NCBI GenBank assembly: GCA_900467685.1
Contig: UBQX01000021.1
Location: 62,001 to 126,000 of the forward strand
DNA: 64,000 nt
Source of the DNA: Hyphomicrobiales bacterium
Lineage (GTDB): Bacteria; Pseudomonadota; Alphaproteobacteria; Rhizobiales; Rhizobiaceae
Direction of reading: 5' to 3'
Shown: piece by piece, positions 16,879 through 25,811 of the stretch
Numbering within the stretch: the first letter of the stretch is position 1
Layout: every line of letters begins with the position of its first letter
Notes under the pieces: model-generated
What the model saw: the letters and a program-made list of their open reading frames with translations, nothing else
Database searches by the model: none
Told to the model about the DNA's origin: nothing
Translations under genes and position numbers: made by a program

Positions 16879-17958
16879 ATGAAAGCCCAGTTGAAGCCGC
16901 GCATCAACCTCGATGGGCGCACCGCGCTAGAGACGGTGATTCCGATCGAAACGCCCTTCATCGTCTTCATCGATCCGGCCAGCTCCTGCAATTTCAAATG
17001 CACCTTCTGTCCGACCGGCCATCGCGAACTGATCGCCGAGACCGGCCGTTTCCAGGGTGCGATGAAGTATGACGTCTTCACCAAGGCGATCGACGATCTG
17101 GCGGGCTTCGGCAAGCCGATCAAGGTGCTGCGCATGTACAAGGATGGCGAGCCCTTCCTGAACCGGCGGCTCGCCGACATGGTCGCCTATGCCAAGAAGA
17201 GCGGTTATGTCGACTATATCGACACGACGACCAACGGCACGTTCCTGACACCGGAGCGGCTGGGACCGGTCATCGAGGCCGGTCTCGACAAGATCAACAT
17301 TTCCGTCGACGGCATGACGCGCGAGACCTATCGCGAGTTCACCGGCTTCGACTTCGATTTCGACAAGTTCGTCGCGGGCGTGAAGTGGCTCTACGAGAAC
17401 AAGGGCGAGATGGAAATCTCCATCAAGATCCCCGGCGAACTCATCACTGAGCCGCAGCGGCAGGAATTCTTCGACACGTTCGGCGATCACTGCGACCGCA
17501 TCTTCATCGAAAATTTCGCGCCCTGCTGGCCGGAATTCAATGTCGAGGAGCGTTCTGGCATCAAGATCGGTGATGTGGGGATCTATCAGCAGGAGCTTCG
17601 TCCGACCGATACCTGCCCTTATATCTTCTACGCCATGAGCGTGAACGCGGACGGTCTTGTTTCGTCCTGCTTCCTCGACTGGGGCCGCAAGCTGATCATC
17701 GGTGACGTCCGCAAGGAAACGCTCGTCCAGATCTGGAACTCCGACAAGATGAATGCGCTGCGCCTCCAGCATCTGGAAGGGCGGCGCTGCGAGAACCAGG
17801 TCTGCGGCAATTGCGGCCAGCTGACACATTGCCTGCCCGACAATATCGACGATCACCGTCCGATGCTGCTCGAGCGTTTCCGCGAGAAGGTGAAGATTGC
17901 GGATGGCGTGGTCGCACCGGGCGGCGTGCGCAAGATTGTGCCGGTGGCGGCGGAGTAG
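16879..17958 (+). CDS. Radical SAM/SPASM domain protein
   Basis: A 359-residue enzyme with the radical SAM cluster motif CNFKCTFC at Cys37, Cys41 and Cys44. A Cys-rich SPASM-type C-terminus (DTCPYIFYAMSVNADGLVSSC, then CENQVCGNCGQLTHC) should bind one or two auxiliary iron-sulfur clusters. The start at 16879 has TTTGGAGAAATAC in front; an open frame further upstream is shorter on evidence. It stands alone on the plus strand between the methyltransferase run and the alpha/beta hydrolase. Relatives in polysaccharide loci are often unassigned; possible roles are sugar dehydrogenation, epimerisation or peptide modification. The substrate is unknown. Confidence 0.88.
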   Translation: MKAQLKPRINLDGRTALETVIPIETPFIVFIDPASSCNFKCTFCPTGHRELIAETGRFQGAMKYDVFTKAIDDLAGFGKPIKVLRMYKDGEPFLNRRLADMVAYAKKSGYVDYIDTTTNGTFLTPERLGPVIEAGLDKINISVDGMTRETYREFTGFDFDFDKFVAGVKWLYENKGEMEISIKIPGELITEPQRQEFFDTFGDHCDRIFIENFAPCWPEFNVEERSGIKIGDVGIYQQELRPTDTCPYIFYAMSVNADGLVSSCFLDWGRKLIIGDVRKETLVQIWNSDKMNALRLQHLEGRRCENQVCGNCGQLTHCLPDNIDDHRPMLLERFREKVKIADGVVAPGGVRKIVPVAAE

Positions 17959-17966
17959 GCGCGGGC

Positions 17967-19760
17967 TTATCTGCCGTTTGCGGCCGCTTCCAGCGCTACT
18001 TTTGCAATCTGATCCACAACGGTCTTCTGTGCTTCAGGGACGGTCACGTTGTGATCGCTGTCGCCAAGCGAAACGAAGCTTGTGTTGGCGTAGCGGCTGA
18101 GGCCTGAAAGGTCGCCGCCGAAAACCATCCGGCTCTGTTCAAGGCCCGGATCGTGCTTGCCATAGGCGAGCACGACGGGGAGCTTCCGATCGGCGAACGT
18201 GCGGAAGGCGGCGTGGATTTGCGCCTTGAGGCGGTTGCCCGCCGAGAGATTGCCGAGTGCCGGCTCGATCTTGTTGTAGAGCCTGGCGGTGATGGCCCGG
18301 ACGATGGCAAGGCCTGCGGCCTTCAGGTTCACTTCGCCGCGCAGGATGCGGCGGAAGGTCTCCGGGTTCATGGCGCGCTTGGAATAGTCGCCGAGGGGCC
18401 GGGCGACATTCTTCAGGGCGTCCTCCACCGTGTTCGATGGATCCCACACGAAGGCGTAGGAATTGACGACGACGATGCCGGCGGTCGCGTCGGCGTTCGC
18501 TAGGCCCGCCTGGAAGGCGTGGTAGCCGCCGCTGCAGCGGCCGACCAGAACCGCCGGCTTGCCGGTCAGCGTCTTCAGTTCATTCAGCGCAATCCGGACG
18601 TCTCGATCGAGGCTCGCCGAATAGAGCATCTGTGCCGGATCGTCGGAAACGGCGGGGCTGTCGGCAATGCCCGCGGCGTCGAAACGCAGGCTTGCAATGC
18701 CGCGCCGCGCCAGTTCGCGGGCCGTCGCCGCGCCGGAATTGGCCCAGGCGGAGGCGCGGTCGTAGCTGGTGCTGACGAGCAGGACGGGCGCACCTCGCGC
18801 TTCGCCCTCGGGCTGGCAGAAGGTGCCGACAAGGCGGCCAGCGTCTGCGAAGCGATGGCCGGTCTCGCGATAGCTGGCGCCCGCCAGTGGCGCATCGGAG
18901 GCGGGATCCGATGCTCGGGCGGGCATTTCGACGGGCGCAATATCACGCGCCCAGTCCGCCAGGCCGGTAACGATCTGGCCGGGAATTCTGGAGATCAGTG
19001 GGTTGACGACCAGGCCGTCGAACCCGTCATAGGGCATGCGCATGACCTTGGCGCCGGCGCCCGCAAGTGCATCCGCCAAAGCCCCGTCGCTGTCGCGGCC
19101 CTGACGGCAGACAGCGAGCACGGGAAGCGGGCGGGAGAGGGGGAGGTCGGTGTCGCGCAGCTTCCTGATCTCGGTGGCGATCGCGTCGGGCATGATCATG
19201 CCGGCAATCGTCAGCGCGCCGGTTTCGGTGTAGTCCGGGCCGAGGCCGAGGTCGGCGGCAATCATCTTCCACCAGAGCCCGGTTTCGCGCGCATAGACGC
19301 GGCCGGAGGTGACCGGCGCCAGAAGCGCCATCCCGGTCAAATTTGGAATGCGGCTTTCGGCCAGGAGCGCGAGCGTCGCGCCAAGGCCATGGCCGAGAAG
19401 GACGATCTTCGATGTGCCTGAAAGCCTTCCGGTTTCATGGGCGGCCTGGGTGATTGCGGTGAGCCAGTGGTCGAGAGTGATATCGGCGGCAGCTTCAAGG
19501 GAATCACCCGTGCCGGGGAGGTCGAAGCGAAGGCTTGCGATGCCCCGCGCCGCAAGCGCCTGCGCAATCTCGCGATAGAAGCCGCGCACCGACATGTCCT
19601 CGAAGCCCCAGGGGCTGACGAGCAGGACCGCCGTGTCCGACGGTGCCGTGAGCGGGACGGGCGCGGTGAAAATCCCGGCCATTCCCTCAAACCGAATGGG
19701 TTCGCCGGCGCGGAGTGCTGCGGTCTTCAAGATGCCGTGAGGCATGGCGTGTGCGTTCAT
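17967..19760 (-). CDS. Tandem alpha/beta-hydrolase protein with Cys in the second nucleophile elbow
   Basis: A 597-residue protein made of two alpha/beta-hydrolase domains (about 20-275 and 300-595). Each has the strand-turn patterns VLLVSPWGFEDMSVRGF / SLRFDLPGTGDSLE and VLLVSTSYDRASAWANSG / SLRFDAAGIADSP. The first nucleophile elbow is GHGLG (residues 123-127), with Gly125 where Ser is expected, so this domain is probably inactive. The second is GRCSG with Cys409 at the nucleophile position, and downstream Asp (YGKHDPGL) and His (SDHNVTV) complete a possible Cys-Asp-His triad. It is ATGA-coupled to the flippase gene. It may act as an esterase or acyltransferase on a glycan intermediate; the function is not known. 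Confidence 0.82.
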   Translation of the reverse strand: MNAHAMPHGILKTAALRAGEPIRFEGMAGIFTAPVPLTAPSDTAVLLVSPWGFEDMSVRGFYREIAQALAARGIASLRFDLPGTGDSLEAAADITLDHWLTAITQAAHETGRLSGTSKIVLLGHGLGATLALLAESRIPNLTGMALLAPVTSGRVYARETGLWWKMIAADLGLGPDYTETGALTIAGMIMPDAIATEIRKLRDTDLPLSRPLPVLAVCRQGRDSDGALADALAGAGAKVMRMPYDGFDGLVVNPLISRIPGQIVTGLADWARDIAPVEMPARASDPASDAPLAGASYRETGHRFADAGRLVGTFCQPEGEARGAPVLLVSTSYDRASAWANSGAATARELARRGIASLRFDAAGIADSPAVSDDPAQMLYSASLDRDVRIALNELKTLTGKPAVLVGRCSGGYHAFQAGLANADATAGIVVVNSYAFVWDPSNTVEDALKNVARPLGDYSKRAMNPETFRRILRGEVNLKAAGLAIVRAITARLYNKIEPALGNLSAGNRLKAQIHAAFRTFADRKLPVVLAYGKHDPGLEQSRMVFGGDLSGLSRYANTSFVSLGDSDHNVTVPEAQKTVVDQIAKVALEAAANGR

Positions 19761-21289
19761 GAGGGGTCAGCCTCGCTCTTCATGGGTGCTGCAATATCGA
19801 TCAGTCGAATATAAAGGCTGCGCAGGCGGGCAGGGACGCGCACGGAAAGGCCGGCAAGGGTGGTCCGGTCGGCCGGGTCGACCGCCCGCATGAGGCGAAG
19901 CGCCGGGACATAGGCCAGCATGCCGGCGACAATGCCAGCCACCACGCCCACGATGCCCGGCAGGACCAGGGTCGCGGCAAAGGCCAGCGCCGCGGTGACC
20001 ATGGCTGCGGCGGCGATACGCAGGATACGGAACACGATGCCGTGGTTGTGGCCGGATCTGGGGATGTAGCGCATGATGAAGGCACCCATGACGACGAGTG
20101 TCAGATTGCGCATGACGGCAGCGCCTTCGCCGCCGAAGAGTGGAACGGCGGCGAAAAGGCCGATCGACATCACGACCGCGCCGACGACCGTGGTGCGAAG
20201 CCGCAGGTCCTGGCGGTCCATCGAGAAGACATATTGGGTGCAAAGCTGCAGGAAAACGGCAGCCGGCACGCCGGCGGCAATGATGCTGACGATGATGCCG
20301 GCCTCGCGATAGGCGGGCCCGTAGATCCCGGTGACCAGCGGTTCGGCGACGGCGGAAAGGCCGAAGCTCATCGGCAGGGTCAGATAGGCGAAATTGCGGA
20401 TGACGGTGACGAGAAGATCTGACGAGAGGCTGCCGTTCTTCTCCGAATGGGCCGCATAGTAGGGGACGAGGCTGCCGGTGAGCTGCATGGGCAGTTGCAG
20501 CGCCAGATTGGCAAGCGATGTGGCAACCGCGTAGTAGCCGACCGCTTCCGAGGTGCGGAATTCCTGCAGGAAGACGATCTCGGGGCGGGTGAGGAAAACC
20601 GCTGCGACGATGAATTCGATGATGATCAGGAAGGAGGTGCTGGCGATCTGCTTCGGCTGCATGCCGCAACTGTCGGGCTTGGTGCCAAGAACCCTGAGCG
20701 TCGTCAGTAGCAGCGGGATCTGGCCGAGCGCGTAGCCGGCGAGCGCGCCTTCCACGCCCCAATACCATCCCCCCACTGCAACACCCGCCACCTGCAGGAT
20801 CGCACTCACCGTCGATACCCGGAGGAAGTAGCCAAGTTGCTGTTCGCCGATCAGGTAGTTCTTGGCGAAAGAGCCGAGCGACTGGACGATGAAAAGGCCG
20901 CCGGTCAGGAGGGCGATCGCAGGCGTGGACGCCAGTCCGTGATCCGGACCCTCATAGTAAAGCCACAAGGTGGCGGCGACGGCCAGCCAAAGCGTGGCCG
21001 CAGTGACGGGCCATGCAAGAAAAGCGCCGAAGCCGCGCCGGGCCTCGCCGTCATGGCCACGGGCGGCAAGCTGTGGCAGGATGCGGAGCATGGAGATGCC
21101 AGTCCCGAGTTCGGCAATCAGCGAGCCGGTGACGACCATCCACAGCGAGAACGCGATCATGCCGTTTGCCTCGGGTCCCAGGAAGCGGGCGACCAGGACG
21201 GATGAGACGAATCCGGTGAGCAGCAGCGCCAGTCCGGCCGCTGCATTGAGAACCGAGTTCTTCACGATGCCGCTATTTGCAGGTTTCAT
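19757..21289 (-). CDS. Polysaccharide flippase (Wzx/MATE-like, oligosaccharide transporter family)
   Basis: A ~510-residue inner-membrane protein with 12-14 predicted hydrophobic segments. The N-terminus has the flippase pattern NSVLNAAAGLALLLTGFVSS followed by LVARFLGPEANGMIAFSLW. Such proteins move undecaprenyl-linked repeat units across the inner membrane. Start ATG 21289 is preceded by an in-frame GTG at 21292; neither has a strong ribosome site. The end overlaps the alpha/beta hydrolase start by 4 bp, linking the two functions. Together with the polymerase-like and Wzz-type genes nearby, it points to a Wzx/Wzy-type pathway. Confidence 0.88.
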   Translation of the reverse strand: MKPANSGIVKNSVLNAAAGLALLLTGFVSSVLVARFLGPEANGMIAFSLWMVVTGSLIAELGTGISMLRILPQLAARGHDGEARRGFGAFLAWPVTAATLWLAVAATLWLYYEGPDHGLASTPAIALLTGGLFIVQSLGSFAKNYLIGEQQLGYFLRVSTVSAILQVAGVAVGGWYWGVEGALAGYALGQIPLLLTTLRVLGTKPDSCGMQPKQIASTSFLIIIEFIVAAVFLTRPEIVFLQEFRTSEAVGYYAVATSLANLALQLPMQLTGSLVPYYAAHSEKNGSLSSDLLVTVIRNFAYLTLPMSFGLSAVAEPLVTGIYGPAYREAGIIVSIIAAGVPAAVFLQLCTQYVFSMDRQDLRLRTTVVGAVVMSIGLFAAVPLFGGEGAAVMRNLTLVVMGAFIMRYIPRSGHNHGIVFRILRIAAAAMVTAALAFAATLVLPGIVGVVAGIVAGMLAYVPALRLMRAVDPADRTTLAGLSVRVPARLRSLYIRLIDIAAPMKSEADPS

Positions 21290-21401
21290 CACATGTCCAT
21301 CAGGGGCACGAACTGTGCCATTTCGAGACCGGAGCCTAGCGGCGAAAGCTTAAGACATCCGAATTGGTACCCGCTGTGCAGCGGTGACTTCGGGCCATGG
21401 T

Positions 21402-22286
21402 TTATCGCGGCTTAAAATTGCGCCAGCCATAGAGCCTGCCCTTGAGGATGGCACGGGACCGGCGGGCGAGCGTGGGTTTCATGGTCAGGGTGTAGATTAT
21501 GAAACCGGCTGCGGGGCGCAGAAGCTCGGGCAGGAATTCCAGGATCGAATATCCGTGCCGGCGCATCACGAAGCCCTTGCCGCGGCTATAGCCGTGCATC
21601 TTGGCGATATGCGCATCAGGGTTGGCATTCGGCTGTTCTTCGGGATGAAAACCATAGAGCGCGCGGCGGAAGAGACCCTTTGCGCCCTGTGACAGGCAGC
21701 GAAGCACGAGGTCCTGGCCTTCGCCGGAGTTCCAGGGCGTGCCGGAGCCTGCGCCAAGGTCCTCGTCGAAGCCGCCAGCCTTTCGATAGGTCTCGGCGCG
21801 GAAGACGATCACCCACTCGATCAGCACATGCCAGATGTTGGCGCGAGAAATCTCCGCATCTTGGGGCAGGAAGGAGACCATGATCTCCTTGCCGTCCTTG
21901 TTGAGCGAGCGGCCGGAATAGATGTCGGCCGGCTCGGTCGCGATCAGGCGGCGCAGTGTCTTGAGGAAATCTGCAGGATACCAGCTGTCATCGTCGGGGA
22001 AGAGCAGCCAGTCGCCCGTCGCATGGCGTGCGCCAAGGTTGCGGCCGCGGTCGAGGCCCTTTTCGGCCGACTTGATGTGCTGGATCGGAAAGCGCCCCCG
22101 ATATTCGGAGAGGATCGGCACGAGCCGGTCGTCGGCATTCTGGTCGACCACGATCAGCTCGAAACGGTCGTCATCCTGCGCGCTCAACGTGTCCAGCAGC
22201 AGCCGCATTTCAACATCGCGCCCCAGCGTGGATGCGACCATGGAGATGAGGGCAGGGGAGGAATTCTGGGCAGGCTCTTGCGGCAT
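21402..22286 (-). CDS. Family 2 glycosyltransferase
   Basis: A 294-residue GT-A enzyme. The N-terminus reads PALISMVASTLGRDVEMRLL, then LIVVDQNADDR and EKGLDRGRNLGARHATGDWL. The metal-binding triad is FPDDDSWY at residues 98-100. The middle has GAGSGTPWNSGEGQDLVLR, the usual acceptor-side ED/GE-x-D region. A hydrophobic C-terminal stretch (AAGFIIYTLTM) may touch the membrane. It would add one sugar to a lipid-linked intermediate. It is transcribed divergently from the Wzz-type gene. Donor and linkage cannot be read from sequence. Confidence 0.9.
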   Translation of the reverse strand: MPQEPAQNSSPALISMVASTLGRDVEMRLLLDTLSAQDDDRFELIVVDQNADDRLVPILSEYRGRFPIQHIKSAEKGLDRGRNLGARHATGDWLLFPDDDSWYPADFLKTLRRLIATEPADIYSGRSLNKDGKEIMVSFLPQDAEISRANIWHVLIEWVIVFRAETYRKAGGFDEDLGAGSGTPWNSGEGQDLVLRCLSQGAKGLFRRALYGFHPEEQPNANPDAHIAKMHGYSRGKGFVMRRHGYSILEFLPELLRPAAGFIIYTLTMKPTLARRSRAILKGRLYGWRNFKPR

Positions 22287-22384
22287 TGTCGGGTCCGGTT
22301 CGACGTCATGGGCGTTAACCTAGCGGATGGGCGTTAAAGATTGGCTGCGACCCACCTGCAAACGAAATGCAACCGGAAAACATG

Positions 22385-22400
22385 GTGAATCGCGTTTCAC
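22385..22400. promoter_or_regulatory. Small inverted repeat in divergent GT2/Wzz intergenic region
   Basis: GTGAA-tcgcgt-TTCAC lies in the 202 bp region between the divergent GT2 and Wzz-type genes, 89 bp before the Wzz start. The short arms could suit a dimeric regulator, but a chance occurrence is possible. No convincing -35/-10 pair was found here. Confidence 0.25.
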
Positions 22401-22488
22401 ACCGATTGACCGATTGTTAATCATACTCTGGCAGTTTCGACGTCCGAAGCCTTTTATTGTTTGGCCAGTTATCGGGATCGTATTGCGT

Positions 22489-24501
22489 ATGGATATCGAC
22501 ATTTTTCAACTGCCGGGCATCTTGCGTCGCCGTTGGATTTATCCGGCCGCTTCGACTGCATTGTGCGGCGTTCTGGCTTTGGGCGTTGCCTTTGTGCAGA
22601 CGCCGACCTATCGCGCCACTACGTCGCTGATCGTCGATCCCGCCGCCCTGCAAGCACCGGCGAGCGATCCGGCTGCCGCGGGTGCGGCCAGTTCCGTCGC
22701 GCAGGCCACCACCGACAGCCAGCTTTACGTGATGCAGTCGGCGGAAGTTCTTGGTGCCGTTGTCGACAAGCTCAATCTGCAGAACGACCCATGGCTTGCA
22801 CCCCAGCGATCAGGCCTGCTTGCTCATCTCTTCGGCGCCAAGGCTTTGACAGATGCGGAGCGCCGGCGCGAAGCCATGGATGCGCTGGCTGAAGATCTTC
22901 TGGTGCAGCGCGCCGATCAGTCGCTGGTCTTCAACATCACCGCGAAGCATCCGAATGCGAAGGCTGCCGCAGATATCGCCAATGCGACGGCCGATGCCTA
23001 TCTGATGCAGACCGACAAGAGCCGCACCGGAAGCACGAAACGCATCGGCAGCACCCTCAAGGAGCAGGCGGAAGCGCTCTCGGCCAAGCTTCAGAAGGCC
23101 CAGGCCGAGGTCGAGGCCTACAAGGCCGCCCATGGTCTCTATTCCACGCCGACCGGGGGTCTCGTCGCAGATCAGCAACTGGAAGCGCTGAACCAGCAGC
23201 TTGCCGCCGCCAAGACGCGTGTCGAGCAGCAGAAGACCATCTACGATCAGGCGCAGAAGATCACCATGGCCGATATCGAGGTCGGAGCGATCCCGGAGGC
23301 GCTGCAGTCGAACGCACTGGTCAGCCTGCGCACGCGCTATGCCCAGCTTCTCGATTCGCAGGCGCAGCTTTCGGCCAATCTCGGCGAGCAGCATCCGCAG
23401 CTGAAGGCAGCCCGCGCCCAGGCCGCCAGCATGCGCGCCTCGATTACGGCGGAACTCGATCGCATTCGAGCCTCGCTGAAGAACAACTACCAGCGCGCGG
23501 TCAGCGACCGCGACGCGCTGCAGGCCCGCTATGCCGACATGCAGAAGTCGATGGCGCAGACCAGCGACGCCCGCACGACGCTCGCCCAGTTGCAGAATGA
23601 GGCGCAGGCGCTGAAGGATACCTATCAGACGACGCTCGCACGTGCCGAAGCGCTGGGCGGCAGGGCTGCGGCCGATCCGACCACCGCGCGCGTCATCTCT
23701 GACGCTGTCGCGCCGGTCAAGCCGTCCGGCGCGCCGAAGATCCTGATCCTGATCGCCGGTTTGCTGTTCGGCGCGGCTGCGGGTTCGGCGCTTGCCGTGC
23801 TGCGCGAACTGATGAGCCAGGCCGGCACGCCGGGTGGCCCCGGCCGCCGGCGCATGCAGACCGAAGAGGTGGCCAACACGTCTGAGCCGCCGGCCACGCC
23901 GAGCGAGATTGTTCCGCCGAGCCCCGTCACCAAGGCCCGTGCCAACGGTCCGGTCATCCGCACTTCTCCCGCCGCGCAGGCTGCGCAGACGGAAGTTCAG
24001 CGCGCTGCCGAGATGATCCGCCAGAGCTTCGGCTCCAGCGGCGCTGCAAAGGCCGAAATCCTCTTCTATCCCGCAAGCGGCATCGACAATGTAGAAGAGG
24101 TCATCCGCGAGGTTGCCGCGATCCTGGTCGACATGGGCTCCATCGTTCTCCTGTCCGACGGGATGGAGGCGGTTGCCGAAGCGCGCTCCCGGCTCGTCCG
24201 CCGCGGTCCGCGTGTTGCGCTCGCAGCACCGGCCGATCCGCAAGATGGTTCCCTGCGTTACCGCGCCGCGCCCGGCACGTCGCTGATCCGCCAGCAGGAT
24301 GGTGGGCCGATCCTGCACCTCGCCAACGGTGCAGGCGATGCGGCCATTGCCATGCTGCCCGGCATCATTGACCGCGCGGACGCGACCTTCATGGTCATTG
24401 GTGCCGACACCCCGACGGACGAAATCGAAAGCCTGATGGACAGCCTTACCCAATGGGACGGCAAGTTCCTTGACGCGATCGTTACGGAAGGTCGGGGCTG
24501 A
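22489..24501 (+). CDS. Wzz-type chain-length/co-polymerase protein with degenerate BY-kinase domain
   Basis: A 670-residue polysaccharide co-polymerase. It has an N-terminal Wzz domain (LPGILRRRWIYPAASTALCG as TM1, then TYRATTSLIVDP), a long Ala/Gln/Lys-rich periplasmic coiled coil (about 170-410) with EQHPQLKAARAQ, and TM2 near 417-443 (KILILIAGLLFGAAAG). A cytoplasmic region ends in a kinase-like fold. Where BY-kinases have a Walker A loop, this protein reads FYPASGIDNVEEVIRE (about 526-541), with no GKT/GKS. The Walker A-prime strand is IVLLSDG. It should control chain length or export, with the end domain scaffolding rather than phosphorylating. The start at 22489 is chosen over an open frame running back through the promoter region. 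Confidence 0.85.
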   Translation: MDIDIFQLPGILRRRWIYPAASTALCGVLALGVAFVQTPTYRATTSLIVDPAALQAPASDPAAAGAASSVAQATTDSQLYVMQSAEVLGAVVDKLNLQNDPWLAPQRSGLLAHLFGAKALTDAERRREAMDALAEDLLVQRADQSLVFNITAKHPNAKAAADIANATADAYLMQTDKSRTGSTKRIGSTLKEQAEALSAKLQKAQAEVEAYKAAHGLYSTPTGGLVADQQLEALNQQLAAAKTRVEQQKTIYDQAQKITMADIEVGAIPEALQSNALVSLRTRYAQLLDSQAQLSANLGEQHPQLKAARAQAASMRASITAELDRIRASLKNNYQRAVSDRDALQARYADMQKSMAQTSDARTTLAQLQNEAQALKDTYQTTLARAEALGGRAAADPTTARVISDAVAPVKPSGAPKILILIAGLLFGAAAGSALAVLRELMSQAGTPGGPGRRRMQTEEVANTSEPPATPSEIVPPSPVTKARANGPVIRTSPAAQAAQTEVQRAAEMIRQSFGSSGAAKAEILFYPASGIDNVEEVIREVAAILVDMGSIVLLSDGMEAVAEARSRLVRRGPRVALAAPADPQDGSLRYRAAPGTSLIRQQDGGPILHLANGAGDAAIAMLPGIIDRADATFMVIGADTPTDEIESLMDSLTQWDGKFLDAIVTEGRG

Positions 24502-24503
24502 GG

Positions 24504-25811
24504 ATGGCGAGCCTGACGGGGACAGTTCCGCCGCTGCCGGTTGGCGGGCGTGCGCCCGTCACGGCGGAAGAGCGGGGAACGAACCTTGCACGCTCGCTCT
24601 ACATGCTGGCCATCATTGCCGTCGTCGGCAGCCTGCTCAACAACACGTTCCTGTGCTTCGTGAATACGCGACTGTTCGCCGTGCGCGACAGCCACGTCAT
24701 GCTGGGCGAACTGATCTGCATCGCCTGCGCGCTCATCGTGGCGCTGGACCGCAAGGTCGGGCTCTATCTCAGCTTCGGCGTGTTTTTCGGCTATATGCTG
24801 ATCCTGTTCGTGTTTCGCCAGGTCTTCGACCCCAAGCCGGTGCGCGACATTCTGGTGCCGTTCGCCTTCTACTTTGCCGGACTGCGCATCGCGAGCCCGC
24901 GTCTGGCGGACTTTCTCGTCGCGGCTGCCGCGATCTTCGTCGTTGTCTTCGGAATGTTCGAGTATTTCGCCGTCGATACGTATCTGAATTATTTCAACGT
25001 GCTCGGCTATTATCTGGCCCGTGGCTCGCTGACGCTGACCGACACATTCGGGCATACCAAGGGTCTGTTCATCAGCGGCGTGCGCGCCGAGCCCAGGACG
25101 ATCCTGCCGTTCCTCGGTCTGCACCGGGTGTCGTCGATCTTCCTCGAGCCGGTTTCCACGGGCAATTTCGGCGTGATCGTCTATGCCTGGGCGCTGTTTC
25201 GCAAGGAGATGCGGCTTCGCTGGGTGACCTTTGCCTGCGCGCTGACGACGATCGTGTTCGCGGACGCCCGTTTCGGGCTTTATTCCTGCATCGTGATGAC
25301 GATGCTGCGGCCCTTCTTCCAGATCATCCCCCGCACCGTCTGGCTCGTCCTGCCCTTCCTGTTCCTGACGCTCCTGACGATCTACGGTCTCGTCAGCGGC
25401 ACCCATGGCGGCCCGAATGACATCAGCGGCCGCATCAATGTGACGGCGCATCTGATCACGCAACTCGGGCTTCCGGTCGTCCTGGGCATGCAGGTCACTG
25501 ACCAGTTCACGGCCGATTCGGGTCTTGCCTACTCTCTGACGCAGTTCGGGATCGTGGGGTTTGTCGGACTGTGGGCGCTCTTCGTGTTTGCGCCGGGCAA
25601 GACGGCGAGGGCCTGGAACTTCCATTCCATGGCGATCATCTACTTTCTGCTACTGATGCTGATCTCGAACTCCGGCTTCTCGCTGAAAACCGCAGGCCTC
25701 CTCTGGTTTATCCTCGGTGTGGCCAATGGCGTCACATCCTGGGACGAGGCCGATCAGAAGCCGGCGCAGGACTTGTCTTCAAGTCCCGGGCCGAGAAGGC
25801 TGGCGAGCTGA
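24504..25811 (+). CDS. O-antigen ligase/Wzy-like polysaccharide polymerase membrane protein
   Basis: A 435-residue membrane protein with about ten hydrophobic segments. Its periplasmic loop around residues 170-215 (GVRAEPRTILPFLGLHRVSS, then EPVSTGNFG) carries the conserved Arg and Glu residues seen in O-antigen polymerases and ligases. It starts 3 bp after the Wzz-type gene, so the two form an operon, the expected pairing of polymerase and chain-length regulator. The last 58 bp overlap the 3-prime end of the convergent GH5 gene. Assignment as polymerase rests on topology and context, since these proteins share little sequence. Confidence 0.75.
   Translation: MASLTGTVPPLPVGGRAPVTAEERGTNLARSLYMLAIIAVVGSLLNNTFLCFVNTRLFAVRDSHVMLGELICIACALIVALDRKVGLYLSFGVFFGYMLILFVFRQVFDPKPVRDILVPFAFYFAGLRIASPRLADFLVAAAAIFVVVFGMFEYFAVDTYLNYFNVLGYYLARGSLTLTDTFGHTKGLFISGVRAEPRTILPFLGLHRVSSIFLEPVSTGNFGVIVYAWALFRKEMRLRWVTFACALTTIVFADARFGLYSCIVMTMLRPFFQIIPRTVWLVLPFLFLTLLTIYGLVSGTHGGPNDISGRINVTAHLITQLGLPVVLGMQVTDQFTADSGLAYSLTQFGIVGFVGLWALFVFAPGKTARAWNFHSMAIIYFLLLMLISNSGFSLKTAGLLWFILGVANGVTSWDEADQKPAQDLSSSPGPRRLAS

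Noticed and set aside
22810-24453. 547-codon open frame antisense to the Wzz-type gene
   Set aside because: Composition artefact of the GC-rich coding strand; no ribosome site and no family pattern.
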